NCBI GenBank assembly: GCA_014465955.1
Contig: JACTVT010000008.1
Span: forward strand, 1 to 59,254
Source: Eubacterium sp.
Lineage (GTDB): Bacteria > Bacillota > Clostridia > Oscillospirales > Acutalibacteraceae
Direction: 5' to 3'
Length of the DNA stretch: 59,254 bases
Part shown: positions 18,020 to 26,611 of the stretch, one piece after another
Position numbering within the stretch: position 1 is the stretch's first letter
How the letters are laid out: the number at the start of each line of letters is the position of its first letter
Notes under the pieces: generated by a model
The model's database searches: none
Told to the model about the DNA's origin: nothing
Seen by the model: only the letters and a program-made list of their open reading frames with translations
Program-made: the position numbers and the translations under genes

Positions 18020-18520
18020 TCATTCTTCGTTATTAACTTCAACCGGCTTGTCCATTGACTGAGCAAGTTCGGCGGCGGCTTTTTTTATTTCGGGCGAGAA
18101 ATCGGCATAATACTTTAATGATTCGAGGATATACTGCTTTTTAAAATCTTCATCAGTGCAGAATGCACTTCTGAGATTATGCAGGCGGTCTGCCGTTTTA
18201 ACAACGAAAGCAATTCTGTTTTTTCTTATTTTTGCCACATAATCTGCCATATTGCACGGTTTTGACTTTGTAAGCAGTTTCACTGCATTTAAAACATTTA
18301 CATTTGATAAAGCGAGAATTTCACATTCCTTTGCATCCGTATCTTCAAGCAAATCGTGAAAAAGTGCCGTTACCTGATATTCAATTCCATAACCCCATTC
18401 TGCAACAATTTCGGCAACGGCGGCGGGGTGTGTAATATACTTTTCGCCGCCGATTCTGAACTGTCCCTCGTGTTTTTCTTCGGCAAACCTTAGCGCTTTT
18501 TTGAAATTCAATTCCGACAT
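18020..18520 (-). CDS. HD-domain alarmone hydrolase-like protein
   Basis: A 166-aa stand-alone HD phosphohydrolase resembling the hydrolase domain of SpoT/Rel. Visible are the first His region FAEEKHEGQ, THPAAVAEIV, the HD pair in ALFHDLLEDT and the ADRLHNLRS motif, so the Mn site appears complete. Proteins of this size act as small alarmone hydrolases that remove pyrophosphate from (p)ppGpp-like nucleotides. Its ATG overlaps the TGA of the RelA/SpoT-domain gene by one base (TGATG), so the two are translated together and the hydrolase probably limits or neutralises its partner. Confidence 0.8.
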   Translation of the reverse strand: MSELNFKKALRFAEEKHEGQFRIGGEKYITHPAAVAEIVAEWGYGIEYQVTALFHDLLEDTDAKECEILALSNVNVLNAVKLLTKSKPCNMADYVAKIRKNRIAFVVKTADRLHNLRSAFCTDEDFKKQYILESLKYYADFSPEIKKAAAELAQSMDKPVEVNNEE

Positions 18521-19590
18521 CAGTTTTCCTCACAAATTTTATTATACATTTTCATAAGGCTCATTGCCTGCTGCCCTGCCCTGCTGTCATTCAGAACAGA
18601 AAGATTAATAAATTCAACTATTTTTTCAAGCGGATAATTTTTATTCAGCAGTTCCGCACGGCAAATAAAACGAAGTCCTGCCGTTGACGGTATCATATCG
18701 GGCTGAAGTCCGTTAAGTTCCTGTTGTGCAAGCAAAACGGCAAGCAATTTATTTTCCGAAATCATCTCCTGCAAATCACCGATAGTTGTTTTACCAAGGA
18801 AATTCAACTGTTCAACATAACTCTGCGGGTCTATCCAACTGATGCGTGAACCCTGCTTTTCTGCAATTTCATTATTAAGAGAAATCATATTTGCGTTAAG
18901 TCTTACATATTCGCGCAATGAAACAATATCAATAAGAACATCATCAGCCTTATTATTTGCAATTTTCTCTTTGATTTCACGACTGTAATTATTAATATTT
19001 TTTTTGATTGCAACAAACTGGTCATCTGCAATTTCAAGCAGACCTGCCACACGCGAAAAATCTCTTGTAATACTTTTCGGCACGCCGAGTTCTGTTTTAT
19101 AACCTAAATCATGATTAATAACCGCCCACGTATGCTGAAGAATTGTGCGCACCTGAATTTCAAATTTAAGCCCTATAAGCTCTTTCGGGTGATTTTGATT
19201 TTCGGGCAGAGATACAATGTAATGAAGTGACAGATAGCCGAACGAATCGGGATTGAGCACTGCCCTTTTATCTACAGAATTTTCAGTATCAACATCAAAA
19301 ATACTTTGAATTAAAGATGCAGTTCTGTCCACATCGTCAGAGAAAAAGCAGATAATTCTTGTACCTAAAATATCGGTAATATCTGAAAGGCTATTATATT
19401 TATCGCCTTTGAGTTCAATTTTTCTTTGCAGGCTCTGCGGTTTCTTAACCCTGCTTTCAATCGCCATAACCTCAATGTCGGCATCGTGAACAGCCTTTTT
19501 CAAAAGAGCAGAAACATAAGCCTCAAGGTCTTTGTATTTCATACACTGTTCGTCATATTCTTCCATTATAATTTTACATTTCAAGTTCAT
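18520..19590 (-). CDS. RelA/SpoT nucleotidyltransferase-domain protein
   Basis: A 356-aa protein with a RelA/SpoT synthetase domain in the first ~200 residues: ESRVKKPQSLQRKI (ATP-binding), DILGTRIICFF with the catalytic-region Asp, SFGYLSLHYIV and EIQVRTILQHTWAVINHD. It would transfer pyrophosphate from ATP to GTP/GDP or another acceptor. The C-terminal ~150 residues are helical and not recognised; they replace the TGS/ACT part of long Rel enzymes. ATG 19590 is chosen because GGTGG lies just upstream. It is translationally coupled to the HD hydrolase. An ordinary small alarmone synthetase or a toxic toxSAS-type enzyme are both possible. Confidence 0.8.
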   Translation of the reverse strand: MNLKCKIIMEEYDEQCMKYKDLEAYVSALLKKAVHDADIEVMAIESRVKKPQSLQRKIELKGDKYNSLSDITDILGTRIICFFSDDVDRTASLIQSIFDVDTENSVDKRAVLNPDSFGYLSLHYIVSLPENQNHPKELIGLKFEIQVRTILQHTWAVINHDLGYKTELGVPKSITRDFSRVAGLLEIADDQFVAIKKNINNYSREIKEKIANNKADDVLIDIVSLREYVRLNANMISLNNEIAEKQGSRISWIDPQSYVEQLNFLGKTTIGDLQEMISENKLLAVLLAQQELNGLQPDMIPSTAGLRFICRAELLNKNYPLEKIVEFINLSVLNDSRAGQQAMSLMKMYNKICEEN

Positions 19591-19663
19591 TTTTACCACC
19601 ATTTTGAGTATATCATATATTATGAATTAATTCAAATATATTATATTTCCATACAAAAAATGC

Positions 19664-19693
19664 AAAAACGGTGCGACGTAATCATCGCACCGT
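19664..19693 (-). terminator. Terminator after ridA
   Basis: A perfect 9-bp stem TCGCACCGT / ACGGTGCGA (19668-19676, 19685-19693) followed on the minus strand by a T run. Confidence 0.8.
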
Positions 19694-19718
19694 ACAATTT
19701 CATTTATTACAAATACTT

Positions 19719-20090
19719 TTATGCCTCGGCGATGAGTTCAACCTCGCAGAGAACGCCTTTCGGCAAATCCTTTACTGCAACGCAGGAACGTGCAGGCTTT
19801 GAAGTGAAATATGTGCCGTAAACCTCGTTGAAGGCTGCAAAATCGTTGATATCGGCAAGAAAGCAAACTGTTTTAACCACCTTATCAAAGGATGATCCTG
19901 CCTCGGTGAGCACTGCCTTTAAGTTTTCGCAGACCTGCTTTGTCTGCTCCTCTATTGTTTTTGCATCAACATTTGAAGTTGCAGGATTGATAGCAATCTG
20001 ACCGCTTGTAAAAATAAATCCGTTTGACTTAACTGCCTGACTATAAGGACCGATAGCGCTCGGCGCATTATTAGTTGAAATATATTCCAT
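19719..20090 (-). CDS. ridA: RidA family reactive-intermediate deaminase
   Basis: A 123-aa YjgF/YER057c/UK114 protein. Visible are the family blocks AIGPYSQAV, FTSGQIAI and, near the C terminus, the Arg of PARSCVAVKDLP followed by CEVELIAEA. RidA hydrolyses 2-aminoacrylate and related imines made by PLP dehydratases. It lies 33 bp downstream of threonine deaminase on the same strand with no terminator between, so the enzyme and its clean-up partner are co-transcribed. GGAG precedes the ATG; a terminator follows. Confidence 0.95.
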   Translation of the reverse strand: MEYISTNNAPSAIGPYSQAVKSNGFIFTSGQIAINPATSNVDAKTIEEQTKQVCENLKAVLTEAGSSFDKVVKTVCFLADINDFAAFNEVYGTYFTSKPARSCVAVKDLPKGVLCEVELIAEA

Positions 20091-20123
20091 AACGTTCTCC
20101 TTAATCTGTATACTTAATAATTA

Positions 20124-21323
20124 TTAATCGCAGACCTCAAAGCCTGCATCCTTAAGCGCATTTTTAATTGCAATAATATGCGCAAAATCCCTTGTTTCAA
20201 CGCTTATTCTTAAATAGCAATCGGTGATATTCATATCAAGGTCGGTACTGTCATAATTAATGCTTGTAACATTTGCACCTGTTTTTGCAATAATGCCCGA
20301 AACGTCTGACAACTGACCCGGCTTATCCGAAAGAGCAATCGTAATGCTTGCCGTTCTGCCGCTCATTTTCAGACCTCTTTCAATAACTCTTGAAAGAATT
20401 GTAACGTCAATATTACCTCCCGAAACGAGACAGCAGACATTTTTACCCTCTATATCAGGAATCTTTCCTGTTAAAACGGCAGCCACGGGAACAGCGCCTG
20501 CACCCTCTGCGATAAGTTTATGCTGCTCAAGAAGCGTTAAAATTGCAAGCGCAATTTCATCATCGGTAACAGTAACAATACCGTCAACATATTTGCTGAC
20601 AAGATCATATGTAAGATTGCCGGGAGTCTTAACTGCAATACCGTCGGCAATCGTCTGCACTTTATCAAGCGTTTCAATTTTGCCGTCTGCAATTGACTGC
20701 TCCATACTCGGTGCGCCCGCAGCCTGAACGCCGTAAACCTTGCAGTTTGGATTTATCTGCTTGATTGTATATGCAACGCCTGCAATAAGACCGCCGCCGC
20801 CGATCGGCACGATAACTGCATCTGCATTTGGCAACTGCTCCATAATTTCAAGACCGATTGTGCCCTGACCTGCAATAACATCAGGGTCATCAAACGGGTG
20901 AATAAAACTGTAACCTTTTTCATCACGCAGTTCGATAGCCTTGCTGTAAGCATCGTCATAAACGCCCTTAACCATACAAACCTCTGCCCCGTATTTTTTC
21001 GTTGCCTCAACCTTTGAAATCGGTGCACCCTCAGGCAGACAAATAAGGCTTTTAATTCCGCATTTTGTAGCGGCAAGCGCAACGCCCTGCGCATGGTTGC
21101 CTGCCGAACACGCAATAACGCCCTTTGCCTTTTCCTCATCAGGCAGTTGACTGATTTTATAATAAGAGCCTCGAACCTTGAACGAACCCGTAACCTGCAG
21201 ATTTTCTGTTTTCAGATACACATTTGCATCTTTCCTGATATTGGGAGCGTAAATCATATCTGTTTCACGAATAACCTCTTTAAGCACCCGTGACGCATTA
21301 TATACTCTGTCTAATGTGAGCAT
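20124..21323 (-). CDS. ilvA: Threonine ammonia-lyase with C-terminal ACT domain
   Basis: A 399-aa PLP fold-type II enzyme that deaminates threonine to 2-oxobutanoate, the first step of isoleucine synthesis or of threonine breakdown. The PLP lysine is in TGSFKVRGSYYK (K49), the phosphate-binding loop is GGGGLIAGV, and SAGNHAQGVA is present. The C-terminal ~75 residues (from ITIALSDKPGQLSDV) form a single ACT regulatory domain, as in the shorter IlvA/TdcB-like enzymes rather than the two-ACT E. coli IlvA. I start at ATG 21323, which has AGAAGG seven bases upstream. It is followed by ridA. Confidence 0.92.
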   Translation of the reverse strand: MLTLDRVYNASRVLKEVIRETDMIYAPNIRKDANVYLKTENLQVTGSFKVRGSYYKISQLPDEEKAKGVIACSAGNHAQGVALAATKCGIKSLICLPEGAPISKVEATKKYGAEVCMVKGVYDDAYSKAIELRDEKGYSFIHPFDDPDVIAGQGTIGLEIMEQLPNADAVIVPIGGGGLIAGVAYTIKQINPNCKVYGVQAAGAPSMEQSIADGKIETLDKVQTIADGIAVKTPGNLTYDLVSKYVDGIVTVTDDEIALAILTLLEQHKLIAEGAGAVPVAAVLTGKIPDIEGKNVCCLVSGGNIDVTILSRVIERGLKMSGRTASITIALSDKPGQLSDVSGIIAKTGANVTSINYDSTDLDMNITDCYLRISVETRDFAHIIAIKNALKDAGFEVCD

Positions 21324-21352
21324 TTTTTCGCCTTCTTTTTGAATTTTTAGAT

Positions 21353-21381
21353 ATTTTAATACTATTATAATCATTTGTCAA
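21353..21381 (-). promoter_or_regulatory. Promoter of ilvA-ridA operon
   Basis: On the minus strand TTGACA (21376-21381), a 17-bp spacer and TAAAAT (21353-21358), about 30 bp before the ilvA ATG. Confidence 0.65.
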
Positions 21382-21412
21382 ATGTTACAGCGAATTTAAC
21401 AAATTCTTATTA

Positions 21413-21441
21413 TTGACTTTAAAGACAATATGTTATAAAAT
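21413..21441 (+). promoter_or_regulatory. Promoter of solute-binding lipoprotein gene
   Basis: TTGACT (21413-21418), a 17-bp spacer and TAAAAT (21436-21441), followed at 40 bp by GAGGAGG and the TTG start. Confidence 0.65.
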
Positions 21442-21481
21442 TATTATAATAATATGCATATATTCCGAGGAGGATTTAACA

Positions 21482-22357
21482 TTGAATACAACTAAAAAGA
21501 TTTTTTCAATTTTAATGGCTGTTGCTTTAATCTGTGCCGTATTTGCAGGCTGTTCAAAGCAGGAAGGCGGCGAAGCAGAAGAAATCACTGCAAAAACAAT
21601 GCTCATTGCTTACACAGAGGAAAAAGCACCGTTCATTTTCACAAATGAAAACGGTGAACTTGACGGTTTTGACGTTAAACTTATAAAAGAAACCTTTGAG
21701 TCCTTTAAAGGCGAATATGAAAATTATAAATTTATTAAAGTGGACAGTGATTTCAGAATTGATGAAGATGTTTGCTATACAGATGAAAACGGGAATGAGT
21801 TCAACGCAGTAATTATGTGCGGCGGACTTCAGAAAAATATCGGCTCAAACAACGAGGATTACAGGTGGAGCACAAATCTTATCAAAAATGATGTAATAAC
21901 CGTAGTTAAAAACAATTCCGAAATTGCCGATTACAACGGTCTTACAGGTATGCCTGCCGCAGTAGTTTCCGACTTTTCTCAGTCTGCGCTTGACAAAAAT
22001 GACGCAATCAAAAGCAGACTCGCATCAACGGTTGCTTACAATGATACCGCCGAGGCATTCGGTGATCTTGAAAAAGGCATTGTAAATGCAATCATAATTG
22101 ACAGTTTTACATATAATGTATACGTTAAGGAAAACAATATTGCTGACTATTACAAAGTATTAAACGGTGTGCTTGACACTGCCGAATACGGCTTCGGATT
22201 TTCCTCAAAAACCGATTATTCAGGAGGCTTCAACGAAGCGGTTAAAGAAATGCTTTCCGCAGATTACGGCGAAGGTGATACACTTACTCCGCTTATAACA
22301 GAATATTTCGGCTACGGCGAGGCATGCGCATTTACATTTGAAGAAGAAAGCAAGTAG
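21482..22357 (+). CDS. Family 3 solute-binding lipoprotein
   Basis: A 291-aa lipoprotein: a Lys-rich start (NTTKKIF), a hydrophobic stretch and the lipobox FAGC about 22 residues in. The mature part has the type 3 extracellular solute-binding fold (polar amino acid type): LIAYTEEKAPFIF, ENGELDGFDVKLIK and DYSGGFNEAVKEML. TTG 21482 is chosen because GAGGAGG lies eight bases upstream and it places the signal peptide at the N terminus. No permease or ATPase gene is adjacent, so it is an orphan binding protein or a signalling receptor subunit. A strong hairpin separates it from the CAP-SLH gene. Confidence 0.8.
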   Translation: MNTTKKIFSILMAVALICAVFAGCSKQEGGEAEEITAKTMLIAYTEEKAPFIFTNENGELDGFDVKLIKETFESFKGEYENYKFIKVDSDFRIDEDVCYTDENGNEFNAVIMCGGLQKNIGSNNEDYRWSTNLIKNDVITVVKNNSEIADYNGLTGMPAAVVSDFSQSALDKNDAIKSRLASTVAYNDTAEAFGDLEKGIVNAIIIDSFTYNVYVKENNIADYYKVLNGVLDTAEYGFGFSSKTDYSGGFNEAVKEMLSADYGEGDTLTPLITEYFGYGEACAFTFEEESK

Positions 22358-22367
22358 TGTTAAAAAA

Positions 22368-22397
22368 TTCGGCAGGGCGTATATATGCTCTGCCGAA
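22368..22397 (+). terminator. Hairpin between lipoprotein and CAP-SLH genes
   Basis: TTCGGCAGGGC / GCTCTGCCGAA (one G-T pair) with loop GTATATAT. Only a short AT stretch follows instead of a T run, so it may be a partial terminator or an mRNA-stability hairpin. Confidence 0.55.
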
Positions 22398-22416
22398 AAT
22401 TATATTGAGGTGCAAA

Positions 22417-23736
22417 ATGAAAGCAAAAAAAATAATCAGTGCAGTTTTAACCATTGCAATTATAATAACGTCTTTAATTTGTGCAAACTTTTCTGCCGTT
22501 GCCGATAACGGAAACACAATAACGGTAAATGCACAGTTCAATCAGACCGAAGCACGCACAATTCTTAATATGATTAACGAATTCAGAACAAGTGATGATG
22601 CATGGTACTGGAATGATGATAATGAAACCATTACCGAATGCGAAAGCCTTAATGAACTGAAATATGATTACAGACTTGAAGAAATCGCAATGCAAAGAGC
22701 GGTTGAAATCGCAATAAAGTTTTCCCATACAAGACCAAACGGTAAAGACACTTGGTCTGCATACACGGAAAACGGCGTTAATTTAATCACTGCCGTAACC
22801 TGCGGCGAAAATATTGCATCGGGTCATATGACCGCAGGTGAAGTGCACAATGACTGGCGCGAGGATTTTGCCGATTATGAACATCAGGGGCACAGACGAA
22901 ATCTGCTCAGCAGCAAATATAAAACGGTGGGCATCGGGCATGCGTACTATAACGGCACACATTTCTGGGTGGAGGAATTTGCCGGCAGTGAAATTGACAC
23001 GGAATACAAAGCCCCGTTTGACGGCAGCAAAGATTACCGGATTTCCGTTTCAGACACACATACTCATATATATGAATGGATTTCCGATAACGGTGTAATT
23101 GTAAAAAAATGCACAGGCTGCGGAGATATAATTTCAAGACTTCCGTTTAAAGATTTATCAGATATAGATTATCGTCAATACAGCGATTATATCGAATATA
23201 CATCTGTAAATAATCAGTTTATAACAGGCACAAATCCGCCTGAAAGAACTTTATTTTCGCCTACTGCGCCGATTACAAGGGCAATGTTTGTAACAATTCT
23301 TTATCGTATGGCAGGTGAGCCGTATAAAAATGCAAATCCTTATCCGTCAACACCGTTTACGGATATTACGGACACAAGCGTGTATTATTATGATGCTGCT
23401 TGCTGGGCGCTGAAAAACGGCATTACCACCGAAACAACATTCAAACCTTTTGACAATGTAAGCCGTGAGCAGACTGCATCATTCCTGTTCAGATATGCAA
23501 AGGATAACGGCAAACTCGGTGACAGTGCATATAAAAATGTAAATCTTGCGGATTATCCCGATTACAACAGTGTTCACGGCTGGGCAGTTGAGGCTATGCA
23601 ATGGGCAAATTATAATGGTATGATAACAGGTACACAGCAGGGTTATATAAATCCGCAGGGCGCAACCCAGCGCATTCACGCAACAAAGATTTTGTACGGT
23701 TTCGGTAAGGTATGTAACATTGGTAATTTTTCATAA
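22417..23736 (+). CDS. Secreted CAP-domain protein with SLH repeats
   Basis: A 439-aa cell-surface protein. A signal peptide covers about residues 1-30 (KAKKIISAVLTIAIIITS). A CAP/SCP-PR1 domain follows (about 55-190) with RAVEIAIKFSHTRPNG, CGENIASG, HRRNLLSSKYKTVGIG and the His/Glu residues of that fold. After a short Cys-pair linker (CTGCGD) come three SLH-like segments (about 225-430: PITRAMFVTILYRMAG, VSREQTASFLFRYA, TQRIHATKILYGF) that would anchor it to cell-wall polymer. The SLH copies are degenerate. ATG 22417 is chosen as GAGG lies seven bases upstream. Confidence 0.82.
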   Translation: MKAKKIISAVLTIAIIITSLICANFSAVADNGNTITVNAQFNQTEARTILNMINEFRTSDDAWYWNDDNETITECESLNELKYDYRLEEIAMQRAVEIAIKFSHTRPNGKDTWSAYTENGVNLITAVTCGENIASGHMTAGEVHNDWREDFADYEHQGHRRNLLSSKYKTVGIGHAYYNGTHFWVEEFAGSEIDTEYKAPFDGSKDYRISVSDTHTHIYEWISDNGVIVKKCTGCGDIISRLPFKDLSDIDYRQYSDYIEYTSVNNQFITGTNPPERTLFSPTAPITRAMFVTILYRMAGEPYKNANPYPSTPFTDITDTSVYYYDAACWALKNGITTETTFKPFDNVSREQTASFLFRYAKDNGKLGDSAYKNVNLADYPDYNSVHGWAVEAMQWANYNGMITGTQQGYINPQGATQRIHATKILYGFGKVCNIGNFS

Positions 23737-23742
23737 ATAACC

Positions 23743-23809
23743 GTAGGGGAGGGTCTCTGTGCCCTCCCGTATAATTATAATAACGGGCAATTCGTGAATT
23801 GCCCCTACA
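23743..23809. repeat. Two dispersed hairpin repeats
   Basis: TAGGGGAGGG...CCCTCCC (arms 23747-23753, 23762-23768) and GGGCAATTC-GT-GAATTGCCC (23785-23804) followed by CTACA. The first is nearly identical, on the opposite strand, to the element at 53698-53728, and the second shares its layout with that at 17943-17966. Confidence 0.75.
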
Positions 23810-23830
23810 AAATATAAATAACGATGTTAT

Positions 23831-23860
23831 AAAAAACGGGTCGATGTGCTCATCGACCCG
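23831..23860 (-). terminator. Terminator after FRG gene
   Basis: A perfect 10-bp stem CGGGTCGATG / CATCGACCCG (23837-23846, 23851-23860) followed on the minus strand by TTTTTT. Confidence 0.8.
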
Positions 23861-23888
23861 CATAATAATATGTTCATAAAATAATACT

Positions 23889-24860
23889 CTATACCCTATC
23901 GTTTAATCTGTCCTTTAGTACACGATAATGATTATCCGTTTCCGTTGCCTTGGAAACGGCTTTTTTTATATCAAGCAGGCATTCATACTGATACCACGGC
24001 GCTTCGGCGAGAATGATATCAAGCAATTCAGGGCAGATATCTTTACTTATAATATACTTTGTAATATGAAAATTTTCTCTGATACTTTTCGTAAGATACG
24101 CATCATAAAACATACTGTAATCAGTCAGCAGCATAAACACGCCCTGCTGAAACTTGATCAAGTCATTTGTAGGGATATCTATAAACTTTGCCGTCGGCGA
24201 GGTTGCCTTTGACCTTGCCTCCATAGCCTCAATAGATTCTTTAACAGACAATATGCCCATTCTGCTTTTCACAACATTTTCAGGCGAATTAATCATTGTT
24301 ACCTTGTAATCGTGCAGCCAGCACTCTGCCGTAACAATATCATCTGTATAATGCTCTTTATCGTCAATTTCAACGGTGTAAATAACAATATCATCTGTAA
24401 AAACATCACGGTTTTTAAGCGCAAAAGACATTGCAACGAAAAGTGATTTTGTAAAGTCTATAAAAGGTGACATATCAAGATAATGCTGCGAAAACGAACA
24501 GATTTCAAACATTCTGTACTTAGACGCCGTGCCGAAAATATATCTGTAAAAATCAAGATAAGCGCCCTTTTCTCTGTAAAAATTCAGAAGATACTCATAA
24601 TCGATATTAACGATAACCTCACCGTTTTTGAAAATCTCGTCACTGTGCCTTAAAAGCGTAGGCGTAAGCGTTCTTTTAGGACTGTTAATACGCTCTCCCC
24701 GATAAAAAATATTGCCCTCATTTTTATAAAACGGTTCTTTAAGACTGCGATTGAATTCATCAACAGTTGCTATTCGTTTTTCATTTATTCTGAAATTGAA
24801 ATCAAGTTCGTGCTCAAGCACTTTTTCAAGTGAATTAAGAGTTGTTAATTTATTTGCCAT
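23889..24860 (-). CDS. FRG-domain protein
   Basis: A 323-aa cytoplasmic protein with an FRG domain, named after its FxRG motif. Here that is NIFYRGERINS near residue 50, followed by LTPTLLRH and by FSQHYLDMSPFIDFTKSLFVAMSFAL (about 120-148), which is the AQHxGxPTRLLDWTxxPxxALxFA block of the family in diverged form. The domain's chemistry is not settled; FRG proteins occur in phage-defence and mobile contexts but also alone. It stands alone here between two terminated units. GGGGTGG precedes the ATG. Confidence 0.7.
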   Translation of the reverse strand: MANKLTTLNSLEKVLEHELDFNFRINEKRIATVDEFNRSLKEPFYKNEGNIFYRGERINSPKRTLTPTLLRHSDEIFKNGEVIVNIDYEYLLNFYREKGAYLDFYRYIFGTASKYRMFEICSFSQHYLDMSPFIDFTKSLFVAMSFALKNRDVFTDDIVIYTVEIDDKEHYTDDIVTAECWLHDYKVTMINSPENVVKSRMGILSVKESIEAMEARSKATSPTAKFIDIPTNDLIKFQQGVFMLLTDYSMFYDAYLTKSIRENFHITKYIISKDICPELLDIILAEAPWYQYECLLDIKKAVSKATETDNHYRVLKDRLNDRV

Positions 24861-24983
24861 AATACCACCCCATACAATATATTTTAATATAAATACCTGC
24901 CAATTTCAATTAATATATTGATTTTGGCTTGACAAAATGTTATCATAATCAATAAATATTACAAATATATAAGGATTGAAAAT

Positions 24984-26489
24984 ATGAGAGGAATTAAAAC
25001 AACAAAATCTCGAATCAGAAAACAAATTTTTACAGAGGTTGCACGCCTTGCTTATGAAGGCTGGGACCCTAACAAATTTGAAAATCTGCCCTACAAAATC
25101 ATACCGGGTGAGATTGCGCAGTACCGTGAAAGCGTTTTCCTTGAAAGAGCGGTAGTAGGCGAAAGGCTGCGTGCCGCCATGGGACTTTCACTTCGTAAAT
25201 TTGATGACTTTTCATCTATCTGTGACGGCATTGACGAAAGCCTGATTGATGAAAAATATTACGAGGCTCCGCTGATTGATATTATAAAATTTGCCTGCAA
25301 CAAATGCCCGGAAAACAGAGTATTTGTTACAGACGCCTGCCAGAACTGCTTTGAACACCCATGTGTTGAGGTGTGCCCTAAAGGCGCAGTTTCAATCGTC
25401 AACGGCAAATCACACATTGACGAGGACAAATGCATAAAATGCGGAATGTGCATTAAAGCCTGCTCGTACAAAGCAATTGTAAAGCAGGAACGCCCGTGTG
25501 CAAAGGTTTGCGGTATGAATGCCATTTCCTCTGACGAATTCGGCAGGGCTGAAATCGACCACGATAAATGCGTATCGTGCGGAATGTGCCTTGTAAACTG
25601 CCCGTTTGCCGCTATTATTGACAAGAGTCAGATTTTCCAGACGATTACAGCACTGAAAAGCGACACGCCTGTTTACGCCGCTATTGCGCCTGCATTTGCA
25701 GGTCAGTTCGGCAATGTAACATCGGGTCAGATAAGAACTGCCGTAAAAGAACTCGGCTTTGAAGATATTGTTGAAGTTGCAGTAGGTGCAGACCTGTGCA
25801 CGATTCAGGAGGCTAACGATTTTATTGAAGAAGTGCCTGCAAAGCAGCCGTTTATGGCAACCTCCTGCTGCCCTGCATGGTCTGTTATGGCTAAAAAATT
25901 ATTTCCTGAATTTGCGCCTTATATTTCAATGGCGCTTACACCTATGGTACTTACAGGCAGACTTATCAAAAAACAGCACCCGAACTGCAAGGTTGTTTTC
26001 ATAGGACCGTGTGCAGCAAAAAAATTAGAGGCGAGCCGCAGAACAATCCGCAGTGATGTTGATTTTGTGCTTACCTTTGAGGAATTCAGCGCTATTCTTG
26101 ATGCCAAAGAAATTAACATTTCAAAATGCGAAGAAGACGAAAGTTTTTATGAGGCAAGCGGCGACGGCAACGGATTTGCCGTAAGCGGCGGCGTTGCAAA
26201 AGCAGTGGAAAATGCAATCAAAGAAATTGCGCCCGAACGTGAAGTGCTCACAATGCGTGCAGAGGGACTGCCTGACTGTAAAAAAATGCTTCAAATGGCA
26301 AAGGCAGGGAAATTGAACGGCTATCTTCTTGAGGGTATGGCGTGCCCCGGCGGCTGTGTGGCAGGTGCAGGAACTATTGCACCGTCTAATAAAACCACTG
26401 CAGCAGTAAACAAAATGGCATCTGCAAGCGAAGAAAAAAGTGTTTTAAAATCAAAATACAAAGATCTTCTGTCTGAACTTGAAAAATAA
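24984..26489 (+). CDS. [FeFe] hydrogenase, group B-like
   Basis: A 501-aa iron-sulfur protein with a full H-cluster domain. N-terminal Cys motifs give several FeS clusters (119-131, 150-160, 196-206, plus C105/C108 and C172/C176). H-cluster loops are TSCCPAW (293-299), IGPCAAKK (340-347) and EGMACPGGCVAGAG (450-463). The Ala in TSCCPAW and the GPC loop fit the poorly studied group B enzymes rather than group A (TSCCPGW). It would catalyse reversible H2 formation with ferredoxin-like electron donors. It stands alone with AAGGA before the ATG and is followed by a TetR gene. Confidence 0.85.
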   Translation: MRGIKTTKSRIRKQIFTEVARLAYEGWDPNKFENLPYKIIPGEIAQYRESVFLERAVVGERLRAAMGLSLRKFDDFSSICDGIDESLIDEKYYEAPLIDIIKFACNKCPENRVFVTDACQNCFEHPCVEVCPKGAVSIVNGKSHIDEDKCIKCGMCIKACSYKAIVKQERPCAKVCGMNAISSDEFGRAEIDHDKCVSCGMCLVNCPFAAIIDKSQIFQTITALKSDTPVYAAIAPAFAGQFGNVTSGQIRTAVKELGFEDIVEVAVGADLCTIQEANDFIEEVPAKQPFMATSCCPAWSVMAKKLFPEFAPYISMALTPMVLTGRLIKKQHPNCKVVFIGPCAAKKLEASRRTIRSDVDFVLTFEEFSAILDAKEINISKCEEDESFYEASGDGNGFAVSGGVAKAVENAIKEIAPEREVLTMRAEGLPDCKKMLQMAKAGKLNGYLLEGMACPGGCVAGAGTIAPSNKTTAAVNKMASASEEKSVLKSKYKDLLSELEK

Positions 26490-26611
26490 ACGTCTTTAAT
26501 TAATTTACAATTATCAACAAATTGTAAAGAATTTGATAAATTGTTGCCTTTTTCCATATTTTATGTTACCATATTTTTAAACAATATTAAGGATTTGTAC
26601 AGGTGACTATT

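Noticed and set aside
17796..18023. A 75-codon minus-strand frame over the hairpin region
   Set aside because: It is made of palindromic repeat sequence, has no ribosome binding site and resembles no protein family.
18020..19590. A single Rel gene broken by a frameshift
   Set aside because: The order is synthetase then hydrolase, opposite to long Rel enzymes (HD first), and the two are joined by a clean TGATG overlap with complete domains.
23594..23863. A minus-strand frame across the repeats after the CAP-SLH gene
   Set aside because: It overlaps the end of the CAP-SLH gene antisense and consists mainly of hairpin repeat and terminator sequence.
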